A stretch of 15,221 nt of DNA from an uncultured Eubacteriales bacterium (GTDB taxonomy: Bacteria > Bacillota > Clostridia > Christensenellales > Borkfalkiaceae): positions 1 to 15,221 of the forward strand of contig URHP01000034.1 of the NCBI GenBank assembly GCA_900547645.1. Reading direction: 5' to 3'. The notes beneath the pieces were generated by a model, which was not told where the DNA came from, did not search any database, and worked only from the letters and a program-made list of their open reading frames with translations. The translations under genes were made by a program, and so were the position numbers. This document shows positions 1-9,400 of this stretch, in pieces; position 1 is the first letter of the stretch, and each line of letters starts with the position of its first letter.

Positions 1-459
1 GCCGAGCAGCGCATAGAAATAGGTGAGCACGGACAGGCGGTCGCATGCGCCGTCCGGGCCCGCCATTGCCGCCAGCAGTTTTTTGGGCGGAATGGAAAAT
101 TCGGAAGCGTGGTAGCAGTTCCTGTTGCCCGTCGCCCGGTCGTAAAACGGTTCCAGCAGCTTCTTGCCGCCTTCCAGCTTGTCGAGCAGGGAGGAGGAAA
201 AATTGATGGTATAGCGCTCATACGGCTCGCTCTCCAGAATGGTGATGCGGTGCGACATCATGGGCGCGATCAGTACGAGCGTTTCGGGCAGAAGCGGAAA
301 CGTCGTCGTTTCCACGGTGCAGCTCGCCGTTCCGCGGATGAAATACAGCAGTTCGAACTGGTCGTGAATGTGCATGTAAAACGGATCGTTGTTGGGCTTT
401 TCGTCCACGACGTGGCGGTACATCAGTTCGTTATCTTTATAATAGCTCAGATGGGGCAT
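1..459 (-). CDS. AraC-family transcriptional regulator, N-terminal cupin part (partial)
   Basis: This is the N-terminal 153 codons of a regulator that runs off the left edge of the window. It starts at ATG 459-457, with a GGAGGG ribosome binding site at 465-470 and a 5-nt spacer. The visible protein has the AraC-type sugar-sensing cupin pattern: a conserved HIH (residues 30-32) followed by FELLYFIRG (35-43), then beta-strand-rich sequence with APMMSHRI. In this family the cupin binds a small effector, usually a sugar, and a C-terminal pair of helix-turn-helix motifs binds DNA. That C-terminal half lies outside the window, so the family call rests on the cupin alone. A cupin-only protein is possible but less likely. 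The gene is divergent from the large lipoprotein gene at 695, and the two share a 235-bp promoter region, so it probably controls that neighbour and itself. The effector cannot be read from the sequence. Confidence 0.82.
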   Translation of the reverse strand, partial: MPHLSYYKDNELMYRHVVDEKPNNDPFYMHIHDQFELLYFIRGTASCTVETTTFPLLPETLVLIAPMMSHRITILESEPYERYTINFSSSLLDKLEGGKKLLEPFYDRATGNRNCYHASEFSIPPKKLLAAMAGPDGACDRLSVLTYFYALLG

Positions 460-496
460 GGCGGCCCTCCTTTTTCATTGGCGCTCTTTGAAGAAT

Positions 497-525
497 ATTA
501 TATCACGGTGTGCATAAAAAAGCAA
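497..525 (-). promoter_or_regulatory. Sigma-A-type promoter of the AraC-like gene
   Basis: On the minus strand, TTGCTT (520-525) and a perfect TATAAT (497-502) are separated by 17 bp. Transcription would start near 490, giving a leader of about 30 nt that contains the ribosome binding site. The call is by consensus match only. Confidence 0.6.
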
Positions 526-540
526 TATCATTGGCTCAAA

Positions 541-560
541 ATTGCAATTGATTTGCAAAT
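541..560. promoter_or_regulatory. Candidate operator: two TTGCAA palindromes one helical turn apart
   Basis: ATTGCAAT (541-548) and ATTTGCAAAT (551-560) are each perfect palindromes. Their TTGCAA cores (542-547 and 553-558) repeat with an 11-bp period, so both lie on the same face of the helix. They overlap the -35 box of the plus-strand promoter and sit 15 bp from the -35 box of the minus-strand promoter. That is where an AraC-type or other dimeric regulator would control both genes. Binding is inferred from position and symmetry only. Confidence 0.45.
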
Positions 561-576
561 TGTGTTATTATATACT
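548..576 (+). promoter_or_regulatory. Sigma-A-type promoter of the large lipoprotein gene
   Basis: TTGATT (548-553) and TATACT (571-576) are separated by exactly 17 bp. The start site would fall near 583, leaving a leader of about 110 nt before the ATG at 695. The -35 box overlaps the paired TTGCAA palindromes, so repression or activation at this promoter is plausible. Confidence 0.6.
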
Positions 577-694
577 ATTTTATGTCAAGGAAGATCTTGT
601 CTTTTTCTGCGCGGGAAAAGGGATTTCCGGACAAATTACGGATGAAACGGGACGCTTTCGGGCAATCCCGCGAAAAAATCATAAGGGGTGCGGT

Positions 695-3600
695 ATGAAA
701 AAGTTTTTGTTGGCGCTGATGGCGATGGCAATGCTCTGTTCGGTCGCATTCGTCGGCTGCACGACGAATGAAGATCCGAACAACGGCGACGGTTCCGACA
801 TCACGCAGCCGGGCGGAGACAATCCCGGCGGAGAGAACCCGGGCGGAGACAATCCCGGCGGAGAGAACCCGGGCGGGGAAAATCCCGGCGGAGAGGATCC
901 GGACGGCGATAAAGTCGCGGTGGAGAGCGTGACGCTCAGCCAGACGACGGCGGAAATTACGGTCGGCGAGACGCTTACGCTGACGGCGGCCGTCCTTCCC
1001 GCGAACGCGACGAACAAGACGGTCACATGGAAGTCGGACAATGGCGCGGTGGCGTCGGTCGCACTCGGCGTGGTGCGGGCAAGAGCCACGGGGAAAGCGA
1101 CCATCACGGCGACGGCGGACGGCAAGACGGCGACCTGCGTCGTCACGGTCGTCGCTCCGCCTTCCGACGAGGAGAAGGTCCCCGGCTATATCTACTACGA
1201 AGATTTCGACGATCGCGACGAAATGCCCAACTATCTGACCGTCAGGAAGAGCGGCAGCGGCAATGTTGCGCTGACCGATAACGGCGAGATGAACATTTCC
1301 TCGGGGACTTCCAATGCGGAAGTATTCGTCAGATATGACTTCACGGAAGCGTTGCCCGAGACCTATGCGTTCGAAGCGCGCATCATGGTGACGAACGATG
1401 CGGGCGCGTTCCACAACGTGCTGTTCCTGTATAATTCCGCAGGTACGGGCGTGGTGACGCTTGCCATGGAGGGCGGGACGTTCCGCAACCATTCGGGCGG
1501 GACATGGAATAATCTGAATGTCCCCTACGAGGCAAACGTTTGGTATACCATCCGCATCGTGCTCGACTGTGCGGAAAACACGTATACGCTTGTCATTGAC
1601 GACGAAGTTGTCATGACCGATATTCCTTTCCGCAATGCGGATACGGACGCGGCTTATTTCGAGATCGGCGGCAACAAGCAGAACCTCGGCATTCTGTACG
1701 ATTATATCGCGGTGCGCGAAGTTTCCGCGCCTACGCTCCAAGTGAACGAGACGAGCAAGACGCTCGACCTCGACGCGGGACAAGACGAATATACACTCAA
1801 CTATACGGCGGATTCCTCCGTCGCGGAAGAGCCCGAAATCACCATTTCCTGCGATAAGTCCAGCGGCTTCACGCGCAACGGCAATGTGCTGACGTTTACG
1901 GCGGCAGGCGTCTATACCTTTACGATCACGGCGAGCGACTGGGCGGGTTCCGTCTCCGAAGAAGTCGTTGTGACGGTGACCAGCGCGACGCAGGAAGCGC
2001 CCGAAGTCACGGTGACGGAGCAGAGCAAGGAACTCGTGCTGCAGGAGGGCAACACCTATACGCTGCAGTTCAGCGTGACGGGCTCGCCGCTTCCCGAAGT
2101 CACGGTGACGAGCGACAAGCCGAACGGCTGTGTGTATGATGCGGACACCAAGACGGTGACTTTCTTCGCGGCGGGGCAGTTCACGTTCACCGTTGCGGCG
2201 GAAAATACTGCGGGCAACGACAGCGAGCAGATCGTGGTTACGGTCACGGATCGGTATGCAAAGCCCTCCGAGATCGGCGACAAGACGATCTGGTCGGAAG
2301 ATTTCGAATCCGATGAAGACTTGAACGGACAGAACGGCATTACGGTTACCAAGGGCGGCTCGGGCAACGTGACCTTCGCGGACGGCGGCATGCAGATCGC
2401 CACGAGCAGCGACAATTCGCAGACCGGAAAGGCATTCCTCGATAAGGCGTTCGACAGTGCGCTCAGCGGCATCGTCGTTACCGAAATGACCTTCTCCTAT
2501 GCGGGCCCCTTCGGTGAGACGGGTTCCAACGGGTTTATGAACCTACTGTTCTTCACGGATGCGGATGCGAAAACCAACACGGCATGCTTTGCGGTGCAGT
2601 ACGGCATCCTGAAGGGATATGTGGACGGCACTTGGCGCGCGGCGCAATTTGCAGGCTATGGCGTTCGCCTGATCCAGGGCGAGGACTATACCATCCGTCT
2701 CGTCAACGACTTCGAAAACGGAAAGAGCTATCTGTACCTGACGGGCAGCGCCATTACGCTCGTCAATGAAGCCGACAGTGTGGTGATCGAACGGCAGACG
2801 CTCGACGGCGAGATCTATCTCGGTTCGTACAATTTCCGCAATCCCGGAACGCCCGCGGTCAATTTCCGCACGGGTACCGATAAGACGAAGGTCGATTACA
2901 CCGTCGAATCCATCGTCATGTATCAGCTCCTGCCCGATCTGACGGTCAACAAGAGCAGCGATACGGTCACGAACTTTACGGGGAACGCACAGTATTCGCT
3001 CGATTATACGGCGGAAGAGGGCGCAACCGTCAAGGTGGAAGTGAAGGAAGCGAGCGGCATTACGGACGGCGCTTCCGTGGATACGGACAACAAGACGGTG
3101 ACCTTCACCAAGGCGGGTACCTATACGTTCACGGTGACGGTCTCCAATGCATACGGCGCAATCTCCCGCGAGATCATCGTCATGGTTGTGGAAGCTGAAA
3201 TCCCCGCGACGGAACCGATCTGGGCTGTTGATTTTACGGATGCGGATTCGCGTCCCGAAGCGCCTACGGGCACCGGCAGTGCAAAGGTGGAGTATACCGA
3301 CGGTGGGCTGTCTATGACGACTGCCGACAATGAGAACGGTACTGCGTATTTTGAGCACACTTTCGACGAAGTGCTTACAGGTACGGCGACATTTGAAGTC
3401 ACGTTCAGTATTCCCGAAAACAATAAACAGTTCGTCAACATGTTCTTCCTGTACAATAAGGATTTCAGCGGCAACCCTGTGGCAAACTTTGCAGTCAGTT
3501 CTGTCACAGTGAATGAAGTAGAAGGCGCTAAAACAGTTATTCAGTTCCGCGGTCCAACAGGAAGTTGGGGTAACCAAAAGTATGGCGACAAGGAAGTTTG

Positions 3601-5242
3601 CCTGCAGAAAGGTACGGACTATACCTATACGATGAAGGTCATGGTGGACTTCCAAAACAAGCAGATGTACCTGTGGCTTTCGGGCAGCGACATTATGCTT
3701 GACGGGATCGAGCAGACGAAGCTTCCCGAAGAAGGGATCTACATGGGCGCATATGCGTTCAGAACGCCCGGAACGGCTGCACAGTCGCTGCGCATCGGTA
3801 TCGACGGTAAGTCAAAGTGCGGCGTGATTCTGAAGGAAGTGAACGTCTATAAGGACAATGCAGCTGCGGTTCTGGAGCCTGAATCTGTTGAGATCCGTAT
3901 GGATGGTGATTCTGCTGCGTATACGCCTGTTGCTATCTATAATGCGGAAGCAACGATCGATTGTACAAGCGCCAATGCGTCGAGCGTGAAGATCGAAAAC
4001 GGCGTGCTCACCTTCTCGGAAGTCGGAACGTATACCTTCTCGATCAAAGCGGAAAACGCTCTGAATAAAGTTGAAAAGACGCTCACCGTCATCGTCAAAG
4101 ACGAAATTCCCGTCTTCTCCGAGGTGACGGAGAATGTAACGTTCCCCGTTGGAAAAGTATTCGATACGACGAAGCACTATCAGGTTACGATCGGCAGTGT
4201 GATTGTTACCTGCGAATCTGTTGATGATGTCGTTATCGACGGCGGCAATGTAACGTTCAATGCTGCCGGAACGTATGAACTGTTGCTTACGGCAACCAAC
4301 GGTCAGGCGACGGCTACCGCGACGATCACGGTGGAAGCGAAGGACGACACGCCTCAAAACAGTCTTTTGTCGGTCGACTTCACAAACGCCGAAACTCGTC
4401 CCGCGCTTCCGGAATCCAATGAAAATGCAACCGCGACGTATACGAATAACGGATTGCAATTGACTTCTTCGACAAGCGCAAACGGAACGATCTATTACAA
4501 CCATGTGTTTGATGAGGTTCTTTCCGGAATTGTAACGACGGAGATAACATTCCGTATCAATCCTGAAAACAATCAGTTTATCAATCTCTTGTTCTTTAAT
4601 GCGGTTGACGGAACAAGCCCCGCTATGGGTTATGCAATTGCTTCGAGCGGTATGATTCAGCATACACCGAAAGCAGGTTCGTGGATCAGTCAGCAATATA
4701 ACGGCAAGACGATCTATCTGCAGAAGGGCGATTTTGAGTATACGATCAAAGTTGTTGCGGATTTCGATCAAGGAATCAGCTATCTCTATCTGTCGGGTGA
4801 TTCTGTAAAGCTGGACGAAGATGACTTTGTGCTTCCGGAAGAAGGAATCTATATTGGTTCCAATCCATTCCGTTGGTCCACAAGAGAGCCGCAGAAATTG
4901 TCGGTAGGCATCGACAAGAAAAAAGGTGTGTCTTTCACCGTTGCTGAAATCAATGTGTATGAGAGCAACGCGCCCGTGATCGTGGAAGCAGCGGCGGACA
5001 ACGCGGAAGTGACGCTTGCGGACGGCACGGCATCCGTGCAGATCTCGGCGACCGTGCTCGGTGCAGACGACTTCACCGTCAGCTGCACGCAGGAAGGCGC
5101 TTCGGTCTCCGGAAAGACGGTCTCCTTCACGCAGGAAGGCGAATACACCGTCACCGTGACGGCGCAGAACGAATTCGGAACGGTCACCAAGACCGTCACC
5201 GTCACCGTCAACGTCAAGGCGGCGGCACAGACGGGCGAGTGA
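695..5242 (+). CDS. Large modular surface lipoprotein with BIG2, four concanavalin-like modules and Ig-like repeats
   Basis: The protein has 1515 residues. The start is ATG 695, because AAGGGG (683-688) lies 6 nt upstream and a lipoprotein signal follows at once; the frame is open further upstream but has no signal there. The signal is MKKF, a hydrophobic stretch, then FVGC with the lipidated cysteine at C22 (Phe at -3 is less usual). A Gly-Pro-rich stalk (about 30-70) leads to a BIG2 Ig-like domain (about 74-155). Four related beta-sandwich modules that look like concanavalin/LamG domains follow at about 165-344, 530-744, 841-1055 and 1222-1425. Single or double Ig-like domains of about 80 residues separate them, and one ends the protein (1427-1505). 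The modules open with a W/Y-x-x-DF motif, and the last two share LPEEGIY. No catalytic motif or LPXTG is visible. The likely role is glycan binding or adhesion on the outer face of the membrane; that is inference. Residues about 866-1425 are encoded by clearly more AT-rich DNA than the rest. Confidence 0.85.
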   Translation: MKKFLLALMAMAMLCSVAFVGCTTNEDPNNGDGSDITQPGGDNPGGENPGGDNPGGENPGGENPGGEDPDGDKVAVESVTLSQTTAEITVGETLTLTAAVLPANATNKTVTWKSDNGAVASVALGVVRARATGKATITATADGKTATCVVTVVAPPSDEEKVPGYIYYEDFDDRDEMPNYLTVRKSGSGNVALTDNGEMNISSGTSNAEVFVRYDFTEALPETYAFEARIMVTNDAGAFHNVLFLYNSAGTGVVTLAMEGGTFRNHSGGTWNNLNVPYEANVWYTIRIVLDCAENTYTLVIDDEVVMTDIPFRNADTDAAYFEIGGNKQNLGILYDYIAVREVSAPTLQVNETSKTLDLDAGQDEYTLNYTADSSVAEEPEITISCDKSSGFTRNGNVLTFTAAGVYTFTITASDWAGSVSEEVVVTVTSATQEAPEVTVTEQSKELVLQEGNTYTLQFSVTGSPLPEVTVTSDKPNGCVYDADTKTVTFFAAGQFTFTVAAENTAGNDSEQIVVTVTDRYAKPSEIGDKTIWSEDFESDEDLNGQNGITVTKGGSGNVTFADGGMQIATSSDNSQTGKAFLDKAFDSALSGIVVTEMTFSYAGPFGETGSNGFMNLLFFTDADAKTNTACFAVQYGILKGYVDGTWRAAQFAGYGVRLIQGEDYTIRLVNDFENGKSYLYLTGSAITLVNEADSVVIERQTLDGEIYLGSYNFRNPGTPAVNFRTGTDKTKVDYTVESIVMYQLLPDLTVNKSSDTVTNFTGNAQYSLDYTAEEGATVKVEVKEASGITDGASVDTDNKTVTFTKAGTYTFTVTVSNAYGAISREIIVMVVEAEIPATEPIWAVDFTDADSRPEAPTGTGSAKVEYTDGGLSMTTADNENGTAYFEHTFDEVLTGTATFEVTFSIPENNKQFVNMFFLYNKDFSGNPVANFAVSSVTVNEVEGAKTVIQFRGPTGSWGNQKYGDKEVCLQKGTDYTYTMKVMVDFQNKQMYLWLSGSDIMLDGIEQTKLPEEGIYMGAYAFRTPGTAAQSLRIGIDGKSKCGVILKEVNVYKDNAAAVLEPESVEIRMDGDSAAYTPVAIYNAEATIDCTSANASSVKIENGVLTFSEVGTYTFSIKAENALNKVEKTLTVIVKDEIPVFSEVTENVTFPVGKVFDTTKHYQVTIGSVIVTCESVDDVVIDGGNVTFNAAGTYELLLTATNGQATATATITVEAKDDTPQNSLLSVDFTNAETRPALPESNENATATYTNNGLQLTSSTSANGTIYYNHVFDEVLSGIVTTEITFRINPENNQFINLLFFNAVDGTSPAMGYAIASSGMIQHTPKAGSWISQQYNGKTIYLQKGDFEYTIKVVADFDQGISYLYLSGDSVKLDEDDFVLPEEGIYIGSNPFRWSTREPQKLSVGIDKKKGVSFTVAEINVYESNAPVIVEAAADNAEVTLADGTASVQISATVLGADDFTVSCTQEGASVSGKTVSFTQEGEYTVTVTAQNEFGTVTKTVTVTVNVKAAAQTGE
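811..900 (+). repeat. In-frame 30-bp tandem repeat coding the Gly-Pro stalk
   Basis: There are three 30-bp units. Those at 811-840 and 841-870 are identical, and the one at 871-900 has a few changes. Each unit codes two five-residue PGG[ED]N-type steps, so gain or loss of a unit keeps the reading frame and only changes stalk length. Confidence 0.85.
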
Positions 5243-5259
5243 TCGCGGCATAAGCATGG

Positions 5260-5289
5260 AAAGAAAGCTGCCTTCGGGCAGCTTTCTTT
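5260..5289 (+). terminator. Intrinsic terminator after the lipoprotein gene
   Basis: A perfect 13-bp stem (5260-5272 with 5277-5289) is closed by a TTCG tetraloop. The 3' arm ends TTTCTTT and acts as the U-rich tract. It sits 17 nt after the TGA at 5240-5242 and only 28 nt before the next ATG. Confidence 0.85.
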
Positions 5290-5317
5290 AAAAAATCAAC
5301 AGAAAACGGGAGCAGAT

Positions 5318-6331
5318 ATGAAAACGGCAGTCGCAGGGCTCGGTGTCATCGGCACAGTACATACGGGCATTTTGAAATCGATGGGGCTGGAGCCCTCCGC
5401 CGTGTGCGACACGCAGGCGGAACGGTGCGGGGCGTATCCCTCCGCCGCGGCATATACGGACTATTTCCGGATGCTCGATGCGGAACGCCCCGATGTGGTG
5501 CATGTCTGCACGCCGCACTATCTGCATGCGGACATGGTAGTGGGCGCGCTGGAGCGCGGGATCAACGTCCTGTGCGAAAAGCCGCTGTGCATCCGCGCGG
5601 AGGATATTCCGCGCATTCTCGCCGCGGAGGAACGCTCGGGCGCGCAGCTCGGCGTCTGTCTGCAGAACCGCTATAACCGCGCCAATGCCTTTGTCAAGGA
5701 ATATGTGCGCGGGAAGAGGGTGACGGACGGAGAAGGGATCGTTGCCTGGCATCGCGATGCGGCGTATTACGCTTCGGGCGAATGGCGCGGCAAGTGGGCG
5801 ACGGAGGGCGGCGGCGTGCTCATCAATCAGGCGCTCCACACCCTCGATTTGCTGCAATGGTTTGTCGGCATGCCCGATTATGTCACGGCAAAGACGGCGA
5901 ATCTCACCCTTCCGGGCGTCATCGAGGTGGAAGATACCGCCGCGATGCTCTGTTCGGGGAATGCGGACTTTTCCTTTTTCGCGACCAACGGAAGCGAGAG
6001 CGAATTTCCCGTTGAGATCACGCTGCGGGCGGAGGGGAAACTCATCAAAATTTTGTCCGACCGCGTGCTGATCGACGGGGAAGTGCAGACGTTCGGGGGC
6101 GATTCCCGCGTGTTCGGCAAGTACTGTTACGGAACGGGACACGAGGCGCTCATTGCGGACTTTTACGACTGTGTGCGCACGGGGCGCAAATTTGAGATCG
6201 ACGGCGCCGAGGGCGCCAAGGTGGTGCGGCTCATCCTTGCCGCTTACCGCAGCGACGGACAAAAGACGGCGGTGTGGGAGGGCGTCCGCAGCGGGGAGAG
6301 CCTTTCTGCCATGGCTGCCGTGCAGCCGTAG
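5318..6331 (+). CDS. Gfo/Idh/MocA-family NAD(P)-dependent oxidoreductase
   Basis: The protein has 337 residues, a normal length for this family of cytoplasmic sugar and inositol dehydrogenases. The start is ATG 5318, with GGGAG at 5308-5312 and a 5-nt spacer. The N-terminal Rossmann fold shows GLGVIG (7-12) for the dinucleotide. HVCTPHYLH (62-70) and the family hallmark EKP (87-89, with K88 the conserved lysine) follow. The C-terminal substrate domain has WATEGGGVLINQALHTLD (160-177), where H174 is the expected catalytic histidine. The substrate cannot be read from these motifs; myo-inositol, 1,5-anhydro-sugar, glucoside oxidation and sugar epimerisation chemistries all occur in the family. 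It lies between two surface glycan proteins on the same strand, which suggests a role in processing the released sugar. No promoter is visible in the 28 nt after the preceding terminator, so read-through is likely. Confidence 0.9.
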   Translation: MKTAVAGLGVIGTVHTGILKSMGLEPSAVCDTQAERCGAYPSAAAYTDYFRMLDAERPDVVHVCTPHYLHADMVVGALERGINVLCEKPLCIRAEDIPRILAAEERSGAQLGVCLQNRYNRANAFVKEYVRGKRVTDGEGIVAWHRDAAYYASGEWRGKWATEGGGVLINQALHTLDLLQWFVGMPDYVTAKTANLTLPGVIEVEDTAAMLCSGNADFSFFATNGSESEFPVEITLRAEGKLIKILSDRVLIDGEVQTFGGDSRVFGKYCYGTGHEALIADFYDCVRTGRKFEIDGAEGAKVVRLILAAYRSDGQKTAVWEGVRSGESLSAMAAVQP

Positions 6332-6361
6332 AAAATGCAATTATTTCCGCAAAACACACAA

Positions 6362-6390
6362 TAGACCTGTGCGAGTTTCTGTGATATAAT
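6362..6390 (+). promoter_or_regulatory. Extended -10 promoter directly upstream of the GH31 gene
   Basis: TAGACC (6362-6367) is followed by a 17-bp spacer and a perfect TATAAT (6385-6390), with an extended -10 TG at 6382-6383. The ribosome binding site AAGGAG (6391-6396) touches the -10 box. A start at the usual 6-8 bp downstream would fall at about 6397 and leave the ribosome binding site out of the transcript. Either this promoter makes a near-leaderless mRNA, or the true promoter lies upstream. Confidence 0.45.
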
Positions 6391-6403
6391 AAGGAGAAAA
6401 ATG

Positions 6404-9400
6404 ATGAAATTGAGGACAAAGCGCACATGGCTGCGCGCCGCCGTCCAGGCAGGGATCTTGTTTTTGTGCCTGATCGCGCTGGTGGTGCGGCTTGTATGCG
6501 CGACACAGTTTCCCAAGGTCGCCGAAGCGTCCATCGGGGACATGACTTCCAACACGGAGAACGGCAATCTCATGACATTCAACTGCGGAAACAATCAGGT
6601 GCTGGTGGAACTCTGTACGCCGCGCACGGTGCGCGTGCAGCTCTCCACGGACGGAGCGGACGGCTACCGCCCGTACGATCCCGAGTATTACATGGTACAA
6701 AAGACCGCATGGGCGCCCGTCTCGCACACGACGACGGATGCGGGCGACTACATTTCGGTCAAGACGTCCGCCTTGGAACTCCGCATTCAGAAAGAACCCT
6801 TCCGCATCGGCATGTACGATCTGCAGGGCAACCTCATCAGCAAGGATACCGATGAGGTCGGCATGTATACGGAAGGGGATCAGGTCGGCGTGAGGAAGAC
6901 GGAAAACACGCAGAACGCGGGCGGCATTTTCGGGTTCGGTTCGGGCGATCACGGCAGACGCGAAAATCTCAACCGTTACGATCAGGATTTCGACGAATTT
7001 TCCATGTCGCACGGCAGGCTCATCTCGCCCTTCTTCATGAGCACGGTGGGCTATGGCATTTTCCTCAACACGATCGAGAAGGACACTACGTTTTTCCGCC
7101 GCGGCGGCGGATTCGAGACGACGGGGTATCTGGACTACTTCTTTATGTACGGTCCCGACTTCAAGACCATTCTCAACGAGTATGCGGAGATCACGGGGCG
7201 CATGGAACTGTACGGTAAGTGGGCGTTCGGGTTCATGCTCTCCAAGTACGGCAACGACAACGCCACGCAGAAGGAGTTCCTCGAATGGATCCACCGTCTG
7301 CGCGACGAGGGCTATCCCACCGACGTGTACGTCTTTGACTACGGCTGGCGCGGCGACGTCGCGGACAACGGCGGCAATCAGACGGGCGCGGGCGAAAAGT
7401 GGGGCAGTCAGATCTGGAACAACGACAAGACCAAATTCCCCGATGTAGACGCCATGTTTGCCGAAGCGCGCGAGCTCGGGTTCCACGTCGGGCTCCACAA
7501 TAACGCCGGCACGCCCCAGGCAAAGGGCGGGACGCGGCTCTGGGACGAAGAGGTCGCCAAAGATTGGGTGGATTCCTACATGGCGGTCGTGGAAGCGGGA
7601 CGCGGCGACTGGTTCTGGCCCGATGAATTCGACGTGCTCGGTTCCAACACGGCGCCCGTGTTCGCTGCAAAGGGCGCGTATGAGGCGTGGATCGATTCGG
7701 ACGTCGTCGACACCCGTCCCATGTTCATCACGCGCGGCAGCTATGCGGGGCAGCACTTTGCCACCGCATGGTCGGGCGACATCAACAACACGTCGCAGGA
7801 GCTTGCCTATCAGATCGGATTCAGCCTCGACGCCGGACTGGTCGGCTATTGGGCGGTATCGAACGACCTCGGCGGGTTTATGGGCAAGCCCACGGACGAG
7901 CTGTATACGCGCTGGGTGTCGGAATTCGGCGCGTGGAGCGCGATCATGCGTACGCACGGACACGACGGCAGGGAGCCGTGGCTGTACGATGAGACGGCGC
8001 AGGAGACGCTCAAAGCCAATCTTAAGACGCGCTATGCCCTCTATCCCTACATTTACACAATGGCGTGGCAGGGGTATTCACAGGGCGTTCCCATGATGCG
8101 CGCGATGATCCTTGAAGACGGCAGCCAGTACAATCCCGACGCGTGGGATCTCAACAAACAGTATTATTTCGGCGACTGGTTCCTTGTCGCACCTGCGACG
8201 GAGACCTATGATACCGTCGTCTCGGTCTGGCTTCCGCCCGACACGACCTGGTACGATTACAACACGGGCGAGCGCTATGTGGGCGGCGAGGACGGCAAGA
8301 CCATCCGCGTCGCGGCGGCGCTCGACGAGATCCCTGTCTTTGTCAAAGCGGGTGCGATCGTTCCGATGGGGCCCGACGTCAACTATGCGGACGAAAAACC
8401 GCTCGATCCGCTGACGCTCGACATTTACCCCGCGGGAACGAGTTCCTACACGCTGTATGAGGACGACGGCGAGAGCCGCGAATACATTGAAAAGAACGCC
8501 TATTCGACGACGGATTACCGCTGTATCGAAGACGGCAGCGTCATCACGTTCGAGATCGGCGCGCAGAACAACCGCAACGAGTCGCTCTATAAACCCGCAG
8601 ACCGCTCGTACAATCTGAAGTTCAATCATCTGAGCGACGTTCTGAACGTGCAGCTGGGCGGCAGCGCGCTCGAAGCGTGCGCTTCGGTCGAAGCATACAA
8701 CGAGGCGCAGCAAGGGTATTATTACGACGCGCAGAGCGATACGCTTTACGTGAAAATCGTTGATACGCGGCAGGCAATGACGGTCACGGTGAATACGGCG
8801 GACGGCGTCACGCAGCCCGCGCTCGGCAACGAAAATCAGGGCATGCCCACGCAGAGCATCACGGACGGTTCGACGTACGAACTTGAAAACGCGGAGCTTG
8901 CAGGCTCGGTCGCGGCGTCTTCCGACTATCAGGGGTATACGGGAAGCGGCTACGCGGCGGGATTTGCTGCGGTCGGCGATGCGGTCAAGCTCGACGTGAA
9001 CATCGTCCGCGAAGGAACGTACGATCTGGTGCTGCGCGTCAACAACGGGAAGTCCGGCATCGGCGATAACGGCTCGCGCCGTCTGAACCTGTATCTGGAC
9101 GAAAGTGTGCTTGAAGAACTTGCGATCAAGGCGACCGACTGGACGGATTCCAGCGGGAACGCGGTCTGGACGGAATATACGATCGAAGACGTGGAGCTGA
9201 GCGAAGGACGCCACACGTTCGAGATCAGAGCGGACAGGACAAATGCGGGCGCATTCAACCTCGATTCGCTCACCTTCCATCGGCATGATACGTCGCAGGA
9301 CGCGTTCTCTCCCATTCAAGGGGAGAACGCCGCAGACATGGACGGCGCTTCCGTGGTGACGGACGGGGATGTGCAGGCGGTGCGCGCCACGGCGAACGGC

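Noticed and set aside
542..694. Upstream in-frame extension of the lipoprotein gene from a TTG at 542.
   Set aside because: It would overlap the promoter and place 51 residues before an obvious lipoprotein signal peptide. The ATG at 695 has its own ribosome binding site.
6311..6329. Hairpin GGCTGC-CGT-GCAGCC at the end of the oxidoreductase gene as a possible terminator.
   Set aside because: The stem is only 6 bp plus weak flanking pairs, lies inside the coding sequence, and is followed by GTAGAAAATGC rather than a T-tract.
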